From assembly GCF_901521055.1 (NCBI RefSeq), contig NZ_CABEGA010000040.1, positions 58,993-122,992 on the forward strand: a stretch of 64,000 nt of DNA, read 5' to 3'. The DNA comes from Cellulomonas hominis (GTDB lineage: Bacteria; Actinomycetota; Actinomycetes; Actinomycetales; Cellulomonadaceae). The position numbers were made by a program, and so were the translations under genes. Shown here piece by piece: positions 58,738-64,000 of the stretch. The notes under the pieces are model-generated. The model was given only the letters and a program-made list of their open reading frames with translations, had not been told where the DNA came from and did not search any database. The stretch's first letter is position 1. Every line of letters begins with the position of its first letter.

Positions 58738-59247
58738 TCAGCCCCGCAGGCCGGCCGCGGACCGCACCCGCGCCTCGGCCTCGTCCAGCACCGCGGCGAC
58801 CGCCGGGTCCGACACGTCGACGCGCCCCGACCCGATGACCTGGGTGAACAGGTCGCCGTTCTCGCCCCGCCGCAGCACGACCCGCACGGGGCCCGCGCCC
58901 GGGACCGTCACCGTCTCGACGTGCACGACCGAGGACTGCACCCGCTCGCGGAACGTCTGGGCGAAGGTGACGGGCACCGGCGGCGCAAGCGGCAGCTCCT
59001 GCACGGCACCGGTGACCCAGTGCACCGTGATGGCCGCGGGCTCCGGCGCGAACGACGCCCGGTCGACGTCCGTCCACGGGTGCCGGACCACGTCGGGACC
59101 GTCGGTGACGTACAGGGCCCGGCGGGTGGCGGCGAGCCACCGGTCGCCGCTGAGCGCGGCGGTCGCGAGCACGCGGTCGCCCGGCGGGAGGTCCAGCGAG
59201 CGGCGCACGTCGTCGGGCAGGGCGTGGCGGCGGGAGAAGAGCGGCAC
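58738..59247 (-). CDS. Conserved hypothetical actinobacterial protein
   Basis: This 169-residue protein has no function I recognise. Landmarks are MPLFSRRHALPDDVRRSLDL, GDRWLAATRRALYVTDG (a PH-like beta-strand pattern), HPWTDVDRASFAPE and a C-terminal helix. No signal peptide or membrane segment is seen. The GTG start is preceded by GGAG at a short distance. It lies between tRNA-Asn and tRNA-Met. Confidence 0.7.
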   Translation of the reverse strand: MPLFSRRHALPDDVRRSLDLPPGDRVLATAALSGDRWLAATRRALYVTDGPDVVRHPWTDVDRASFAPEPAAITVHWVTGAVQELPLAPPVPVTFAQTFRERVQSSVVHVETVTVPGAGPVRVVLRRGENGDLFTQVIGSGRVDVSDPAVAAVLDEAEARVRSAAGLRG

Positions 59248-59313
59248 GAGGCTCCACGGTAGTCGCCCTCCCGGCGCTGCCGTGCCGCCCGTTCGGTAGC
59301 CTGACCCGCGTCG

Positions 59314-59387
59314 GGGCCAGTAGCTCAGCCGGTCAGAGCAGCGGACTCATAATCCGTCGGTCGTGGGTTCAAGCCCCACCTGGCCCA
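59314..59387 (+). tRNA. tRNA with CAT anticodon (Met elongator; Ile2 possible)
   Basis: A clean cloverleaf has acceptor GGGCCAG/CTGGCCC, D-loop AGCTCAGCCGG, anticodon stem GCGGA/TCCGT with loop CTCATAA, and T-arm GGTTCAAGCC. The anticodon CAT is either Met or, if lysidinylated, Ile2; the GAGCAG...TCGGTCG context is shared with some Ile2 tRNAs. TAGCCT at 59296-59301 is a likely -10. CCA is not encoded. Confidence 0.9.
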
Positions 59388-59729
59388 CCTCGTCACCTAC
59401 GCACCGTCCCGCCGGTGCGTGCTCGGTGGCGCGCTCACCTGGGACGCACGTCCCACGACCAGCACCCAGCGGCGCGGCAGCGAGCACCCAGATCCGGCAC
59501 GGGCACCACTCAACGCCGGCGCTCGCCTTGCGGGTGCTCCGTCGGTCGTCCCATCCTGGAACGCGGGTCCCGCCGCTCTGCGCGAGCCCTGGGGCCACCT
59601 CCCTCGCCGCAGCGGGGGGCGTGCGCTCGGCAAGTCGAGTGCCTGGAGAAGACTGATGAGAACCGCTGTGACCCCTGTGCGCCGCACGCCGCGCGCGGGC
59701 CTCCCCTGCTCGCAGACCGGCGCGGGCCG
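59388..59729. other. Gap between tRNA-Met and the POT transporter gene
   Basis: These 342 bp are not coding as far as I can see. They contain CAGCACCCAG and GAGCACCCAG direct repeats near 59460-59490 and no integrase or clear att-like repeat of the tRNA 3' end. The promoter of the transporter gene must lie here but no clear hexamer pair is seen. Confidence 0.5.
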
Positions 59730-61262
59730 ATGACCGCGACGGGGGCGGCCGCCGGTCCCGACGAGCGCCCCGCCGGCGAGCTGGCCGGGGACCGGGCGTT
59801 CTTCGGGCACCCGCGCGGGCTGATGACGCTGTTCACCACGGAGCTGTGGGAGCGGTTCAGCTACTACGGGATGCGCGCCATCCTGCTGTACTACCTGACG
59901 GACTCCGTCGCCGACGGCGGCCTCGGGATCGACGACCGGACCGGGCTCGCGCTGGTGTCGATCTACGGCACGAGCGTCTACCTGCTCTCGGTCGTCGGCG
60001 GCTGGCTCGCGGACCGGGTGATCGGGTCCCGCCGGGCCACCCTGTACGGCGGCGTGATCATCGCCGCCGGCCACGTCGCCCTCGCGCTGCCGAGCGCCGG
60101 GACGTCCTACCTCGGCATCGCCCTCGTCGCGCTGGGCACGGGCCTGCTGAAGCCCAACGTGTCGAGCATGGTCGGCGAGCTGTACGCCCGGGACGACCCG
60201 CGACGCGACTCCGGCTTCTCGATCTTCTACATGGGCATCAACATCGGGTCGTTCACCGCCCCGTTCCTGGTCGGCGCGGCGCGCTCGTGGGGCGGGTACC
60301 ACGCGGGCTTCCTGGTCGCGGCGGTCGGCATGGCCGTCGCCCTGGCGTTCTTCGTCGCGGGCGGCAAGTACCTGGGCCGCGCGGGCGGCACGGCGCCGAA
60401 CCCGGTGCGCCGCGAGGAGCGCCCGCAGCTGCTGCGTGGCCTGCTCGTCATCGTGGCCGGCGTGGTCGTCGTCGGCGCGATCGCGGCCGTCGTGTCCGGC
60501 GGGTTCAACCTCGACACGTTCATCGACACGATGTCGTACCTGGCGTTCATCGCGCCGGTGGCGTACTTCATCGTGATGTACCGCTCCCCCAAGGTCACGG
60601 ACGCCGAGCGGCCGCGCGTGATCGCGTACATCCCGCTGTTCGTCGCGGCGATGCTGTTCTGGATGATCTTCGAGCAGGCGGCGACGACGCTGGCCGCGTT
60701 CGCCGCCGACCGGACCGAGCTGAGCTTCTTCGGCCTGACCATCAGCCCGGAGTTCTTCCAGTCGGTGAACCCCGCCTCGATCATCATCCTGGCGCCGGTG
60801 TTCGCGTGGATCTGGACGAAGACGCAGGACCGGCCGCCGACCGCCACGAAGTTCGCGATGGGGCTCGGGCTCGCGGCGGCGTCGTTCCTGGTGATGTCCC
60901 TCGCCTCCGCGGCGATCGGCGACGGCAAGGCCCCCGCCTGGGTGCTGGTCCTCGTCTACGTCATCCAGACGCTCGGCGAGCTGTGCCTGTCCCCCGTCGG
61001 TCTCGCCGCGACGACCCTGCTCGCCCCGCGCGCCTTCCGCACGCAGGCCATGGCGATCTGGTTCCTGGCCCCCGCGGCCGGGCAGGCGATCACCGCGCAG
61101 CTCATCAAGGCCACCGAGGGCACGTCGGACACCCTGTACTTCGGCGGCATCGGGGCCGTGGCGATGGTGTTCGCAGCGGCGCTGCTCGCGCTGTCGCCGT
61201 GGGTCACGCGGCACATCCGCCGCGCGGACGAGATGGAGGGCACGGTCAGCGCGGGGACCTGA
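59730..61262 (+). CDS. Proton-dependent oligopeptide transporter (POT/PTR2)
   Basis: This 510-residue protein has 12-14 membrane segments and the POT motifs: ELWERFSYYGMRAIL (the ExxERFxYY proton/peptide motif, around residue 36), FYMGINIGSFTAP (the PTR2 signature, around 167) and the FEQAATTL region. It imports di- and tripeptides with protons. Start is the ATG at 59730; no clear ribosome site is present, and starts 25-30 codons later are possible. Confidence 0.92.
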   Translation: MTATGAAAGPDERPAGELAGDRAFFGHPRGLMTLFTTELWERFSYYGMRAILLYYLTDSVADGGLGIDDRTGLALVSIYGTSVYLLSVVGGWLADRVIGSRRATLYGGVIIAAGHVALALPSAGTSYLGIALVALGTGLLKPNVSSMVGELYARDDPRRDSGFSIFYMGINIGSFTAPFLVGAARSWGGYHAGFLVAAVGMAVALAFFVAGGKYLGRAGGTAPNPVRREERPQLLRGLLVIVAGVVVVGAIAAVVSGGFNLDTFIDTMSYLAFIAPVAYFIVMYRSPKVTDAERPRVIAYIPLFVAAMLFWMIFEQAATTLAAFAADRTELSFFGLTISPEFFQSVNPASIIILAPVFAWIWTKTQDRPPTATKFAMGLGLAAASFLVMSLASAAIGDGKAPAWVLVLVYVIQTLGELCLSPVGLAATTLLAPRAFRTQAMAIWFLAPAAGQAITAQLIKATEGTSDTLYFGGIGAVAMVFAAALLALSPWVTRHIRRADEMEGTVSAGT

Positions 61263-61296
61263 TCCGGTCCCGTGGTGGCGCGGGTCGTGGCGCCGG

Positions 61297-61872
61297 TCAG
61301 CCCCACACCCGGCGCCACCACGGGCGGGCCCGCTCGGCAGCGTCGCGCCGCTGCCCCACGTGCACGGCCGCGTCGTCCGGCAGGGCAGCCCGTTCGGCCT
61401 CGTACGTCGAGACGAACCGCTGCAGCTCCGCGTCGTGCTGCACGCGGTCGAACACGAACGGCCCGCCCGGCACGATCAGCGCCTCGTCGCCGTCCCAGGC
61501 ACCTCCCGTCTCCCACCGGAAGTCGCGCCAGACGACCGTGGTCGGCGTGCGTTCGACGCGCATCCCGATCGCACCGCAGCCGAGGTCGGCGCAGGCGGCG
61601 CACACGTACAGGGCCGCCCGGTCGTCGGGCAGCTCCGGGTCGACGGTCTCACCGAGCAGGACCAGAGCGCCGTCCACGGAGGGACGCGGCCAGCTGTGCA
61701 CCAGGACGGGCACGTTGTCGCCGACGGGGCCGAACCCGCGGGTGTCGAGCGCGACCTCGTCGGGCTGGAGCCCCAGCAGTCGCCGGACCGGTACGCCGTC
61801 GACGAGGGGCTCCCAGAAATAGGCGCCGTGCTCCGGCGCCGCACCGGGCACGAGCGTAAGGAGGTTCGACAC
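61297..61872 (-). CDS. Conserved hypothetical protein
   Basis: This 191-residue protein has no function I recognise. It has an N-terminal YFWEPLVDGVPVRRLLG segment, a CAACADLGCGAIG motif with three Cys (around residue 93) that could bind metal, and WRDFRWETG. The C-terminus is Arg/Trp-rich. It resembles an oxidoreductase- or immunity-type family seen in actinobacteria. GTG start; CATGAT lies 6 nt upstream. Confidence 0.7.
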   Translation of the reverse strand: MSNLLTLVPGAAPEHGAYFWEPLVDGVPVRRLLGLQPDEVALDTRGFGPVGDNVPVLVHSWPRPSVDGALVLLGETVDPELPDDRAALYVCAACADLGCGAIGMRVERTPTTVVWRDFRWETGGAWDGDEALIVPGGPFVFDRVQHDAELQRFVSTYEAERAALPDDAAVHVGQRRDAAERARPWWRRVWG

Positions 61873-61878
61873 GCGGCG

Positions 61879-61884
61879 ATCATG
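61879..61884 (-). promoter_or_regulatory. -10-like hexamer of the 61297-61872 gene
   Basis: CATGAT ends 6 nt before the GTG at 61872, in the same GCCATGATCGC context as the element at 7242-7247. Confidence 0.45.
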
Positions 61885-62007
61885 GCACCACCGCACGGCG
61901 GTGCGTCCCTGGCGCACCGGCGGCGCAGGCCGCACACTGTGCTCGCCGGGCTCCGCGCCGGCACCGCGACGCCGCGTCCCTCCCCCGCCGAAGGAGCCCC
62001 GAGCCCC

Positions 62008-62805
62008 GTGCTGCGCACCGTGACATCCCACCTGTCGATGCAGGTGCACGCCCCCGCCGAGCTGGTGCTGGCGGTGACGGTCGCCGAGGGCGCGCACGAC
62101 GTCGACGAGCTGCTGCGCGTGACCCGGGACGGCGCCCCGGCCGACGTGGTCGAGGTGAAGGGGCCGCACGGGACGCGCCTCCACCGCGTGGACAGCGGGC
62201 CGGGGCTCGTGGAGGTCGACTACCGGGCGACGGTCACCGGCCGGGACGCCGCGCCGGAGGTCACCGACGCGGACCTCATCGAGTACCTGCGCCCGAGCCG
62301 GTACGCCGACTCGGACAGGCTCCTGGCGTTCGCCGGCGACCAGTTCCGCGGGCTGCGGGGCCACGAGCTGCTGGCGGGGGTGGTCGACTGGGTGCACGGG
62401 CACCTCGTGTACCTCTCCGGGTCGAGCCAGCCGACCGACGGCGCGACCGACACCCTGCTCAAGCGGCGCGGGGTGTGCCGGGACTTCGCGCACCTGGTCG
62501 TCGCGCTGCTGCGGGCGCGCGACCTGCCCGCCCGGCTCGCGGCGGTGTACGCGCCGGGGCTGAGCCCGATGGACTTCCACGCAGTGGTCGAGGCGTACGT
62601 GGACGGCGCGTGGCACGTCGTCGACGCGACCCGGCTGGCACCGCGGCAGTCGCTCCTGCGGATCGCCACCGGGCGCGACGCGACGGACACCGCGTTCCTG
62701 TCGACGTACCGCGGCGAGGTCACGTTCCAGGAGCTCACGGTGACCGCCACGGTCGACGGCGTCCTGCCGCTCGACGACGGCACGCGGCCGGCGACGCTCG
62801 GCTGA
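62008..62805 (+). CDS. Transglutaminase-like protein
   Basis: This 265-residue protein has the transglutaminase-like triad: Cys in RRGVCRDFAHLV (around residue 156), His in MDFHAVVEAYV (around 191) and Asp in HVVDATRL (around 206). An N-terminal beta-rich domain precedes the core. It is a cytoplasmic papain-fold enzyme of the bacterial TGc group, possibly a peptidase or amidase. Start is the GTG at 62008, about 11 nt after AAGGAG; GTG codons further in are alternatives. Confidence 0.82.
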   Translation: MLRTVTSHLSMQVHAPAELVLAVTVAEGAHDVDELLRVTRDGAPADVVEVKGPHGTRLHRVDSGPGLVEVDYRATVTGRDAAPEVTDADLIEYLRPSRYADSDRLLAFAGDQFRGLRGHELLAGVVDWVHGHLVYLSGSSQPTDGATDTLLKRRGVCRDFAHLVVALLRARDLPARLAAVYAPGLSPMDFHAVVEAYVDGAWHVVDATRLAPRQSLLRIATGRDATDTAFLSTYRGEVTFQELTVTATVDGVLPLDDGTRPATLG

Positions 62806-62859
62806 CCGCGCCGCGCCGCGCCGCGCCCCCGGAGTGCACCCGGGAGGCCGGCCGGCCGC

Positions 62860-62916
62860 CGGGAGTCCGCCCCGCAGCCGGGAGTGCGCCCCGCAGCCGG
62901 GAACGCGCCCGCTGCT
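62860..62916. repeat. 19-bp tandem repeat, array 1
   Basis: Three units of the type CGGGAGTSCGCCCCGCAGC, the third diverged. It lies between the convergent transglutaminase-like and SDR genes, just before array 2. Confidence 0.75.
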
Positions 62917-62920
62917 GGGG

Positions 62921-63015
62921 GCGCAGTCCCCACCACCGGGCGCAGTCCCGACGGGTGGGCGCAGTCCCGACGGGTGGGCGCAGTCCCCACCGGTGGGCGC
63001 AGTCCCCTCCGCGGG
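62921..63015. repeat. 19-bp tandem repeat, array 2
   Basis: Five units start at 62921, 62940, 62959, 62978 and 62997, of the type GCGCAGTCCCSACSGGTGG. The second and third are identical. It is not a CRISPR array, since no spacers separate the units. Confidence 0.85.
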
Positions 63016-63039
63016 GCGCGCGGGCGCCCGGCGGTGCCG

Positions 63040-63816
63040 TCAGGCGTTGCGGGCGATCTGGGTGTTGCTCACCTGCGCGCGGGGGCGGACCACGAGCGTG
63101 TCGATGTTCACGTGGTGCGGCCGGGTCAGCGCGAACGTGATGACGTCGGCGACGTCGTCCGCGAGCAGCGGCTCGTAGCCCTCGTAGACCTTCGCGGCGC
63201 GGGTGGCGTCGCCGGCGAACCGGACCAGCGAGAACTCCTCGGTCGCGACGTTGCCGGGCGCGATGTCGATGACCCGGACCGGCTCGCCGATCAGCTCGAG
63301 CCGCAGCGTGGTGGTGAGCATCCGCTCCGCGTGCTTCACGCCGGTGTAGCCGGCACCCCCCTCGTACGGGGCGATCGCGGCGGTGGACGTCACGACCACG
63401 ACGTCCCCGCGGCCGCTGGCCTTGAGCGCCGGCAGCAGGGCCTTCGTGATGCGCAGGGTGCCGAGCACGTTGAGGTCGTACATCCGCTTCCAGCCCTCGA
63501 CGTCGGCGTCCTCGACCCGGTCGAGCCCGAACGCGCCGCCCGCGTTGTTCACGAGCGACGTGAGCCCGCCGGTCTCCTGGACGTGCGCGACCAGCCGGGC
63601 CACGTCCTCGTCGCTCGTCAGGTCGGCGGGGAACGCCTCGGCGCCGGTCTCCGCGGCGAGCGCCTCGAGCCGGTCGGCGCGGCGGGCGACGGCGACGACG
63701 TCCCACCCCTCGGCGCGCAGGCGGCGGACCGTGGCGGCGCCGATCCCGCTGGACGCCCCGGTGACGACGGCGCGGAGCCGGGGGGACGCGGGCGCGGAGG
63801 ACGTGCTGGAGGACAT
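63040..63816 (-). CDS. Short-chain dehydrogenase/reductase (classical SDR)
   Basis: This 258-residue protein has TGASSGIGAATV (residues about 20-31, NAD(P) binding), NNAGGAFG, and the catalytic Ser...Tyr-Lys (STAAIAPYEGGAGYTGVKHAE). The region ARRADRLEAL after the second strand suggests NADP preference. It is close to YdfG-type serine/3-hydroxy-acid dehydrogenases. Start is the ATG at 63816 with AAAGGA upstream. The substrate is unknown. Confidence 0.9.
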   Translation of the reverse strand: MSSSTSSAPASPRLRAVVTGASSGIGAATVRRLRAEGWDVVAVARRADRLEALAAETGAEAFPADLTSDEDVARLVAHVQETGGLTSLVNNAGGAFGLDRVEDADVEGWKRMYDLNVLGTLRITKALLPALKASGRGDVVVVTSTAAIAPYEGGAGYTGVKHAERMLTTTLRLELIGEPVRVIDIAPGNVATEEFSLVRFAGDATRAAKVYEGYEPLLADDVADVITFALTRPHHVNIDTLVVRPRAQVSNTQIARNA

Positions 63817-63826
63817 GCGGGGTCCT

Positions 63827-64000
63827 TTCGGGAGGGAACGACGTGCCGGGACGCACCCTACGACCGCGCGCCCGGACCGCGAGGTCGTCACTCGTGCACG
63901 AAGTCGTCAGTCCTGCGGGACGACCTCGTGCACGAGTGACGACCTCGCGGTCCGGGCGCGCGGTCGTAGGGTGCGTCCCGGCACGTCGTTCCCTCCCGAA
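63827..64000. repeat. Perfect inverted repeat at the right window edge
   Basis: The 75-base arm 63827-63901 is repeated in reverse complement, without a mismatch, at 63926-64000. The 24-bp centre is itself partly palindromic. The whole SDR upstream region is mirrored, so an inverted SDR copy would follow beyond the window. It could be a fold-back assembly error or a true inverted duplication. Confidence 0.9.
63881..63946. repeat. Palindromic intergenic repeat, copy D
   Basis: The fourth copy, with GAGGTCGTCACTCGTGCACG, AAGTCGTCAGTCC, TGCGGGACGACCTCGTGCAC and GAGTGACGACCTC. It has the orientation of copy A and lies at the exact centre of the large inverted repeat. Confidence 0.85.

Noticed and set aside
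59640..59680. Hammerhead-ribozyme-like CTGATGAG near 59654.
   Set aside because: The GAAA core partner and the flanking stems are missing.
59314..59729. Integration site at the tRNA-Met gene.
   Set aside because: No integrase gene and no repeat of the tRNA 3' end is seen in the following gap.
62860..63015. CRISPR array.
   Set aside because: Units are contiguous 19-mers without spacers and no cas genes are near.

Overview
The window is about 64 kb of very GC-rich DNA with short intergenic gaps, many GTG starts and dense start/stop overlaps. Gene content and order point to an actinobacterium of the Micrococcales. The block ahpE - DUF3052 - aceE - PucR-type fasR - fabD - fabH - acpP - fabF is the classical actinobacterial order, and bldC, DUF3145 and an LAxTG-anchored surface protein agree with it. 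A Cellulomonas-like organism is my inference, not something proven here.

Layout. 0-8.6 kb: an SRAP protein, two close fatty-acid desaturase paralogues flanking a cold-shock gene, a PQQ-type sugar dehydrogenase lipoprotein, a frameshifted VOC gene, a WYL regulator, a NIPSNAP protein, and a divergent hydrolase/MarR pair with twin operators. 8.6-14.3 kb: a PTS locus. EIIBCA plus a BglG/LicT-type antiterminator run leftward and ptsH-ptsI run rightward, and both leaders carry a ribonucleic antiterminator (RAT) overlapping an intrinsic terminator. 14.3-26.8 kb: a nine-gene leftward nitrogen-compound operon (peptide-type ABC importer, isochorismatase-like hydrolase, two DUF1989 carboxyguanidine-deiminase-like subunits, amidase/allophanate hydrolase, MFS transporter), divergent from an amidohydrolase and a TetR regulator. 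26.8-37.3 kb: tRNA-Val, the peroxiredoxin/aceE region and the fatty-acid synthesis genes. 37.4-41.6 kb: a flavinylation-linked redox operon (FMN-binding lipoprotein, ApbE, NqrB/RnfD-like membrane protein fused to a flavin reductase), DUF3145 and peptide deformylase. 41.6-45.3 kb: a degenerate ABC ATPase, a YhgE/Pip protein and a TetR regulator behind one promoter/operator. 45.4-53.2 kb: bldC with a leader that reads as a c-di-GMP-I (GEMM) riboswitch, kdpDE without kdpFABC, a thioester-domain adhesin and a coiled-coil protein. 53.2-56.3 kb: an apparently acquired block with a broken M50-type peptidase and an FtsX-type ABC exporter. 56.4-64 kb: housekeeping and unknown genes, two tRNAs, a POT peptide transporter, a transglutaminase-like protein, an SDR, and a large perfect inverted repeat touching the right edge.

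The strongest regulatory findings are the bldC riboswitch, the twin divergent RATs, a three-way-junction RNA between acpP and fabF, and a family of palindromic intergenic repeats. Several genes also have a -10-like hexamer 6-7 nt before the start codon, which suggests leaderless transcripts.
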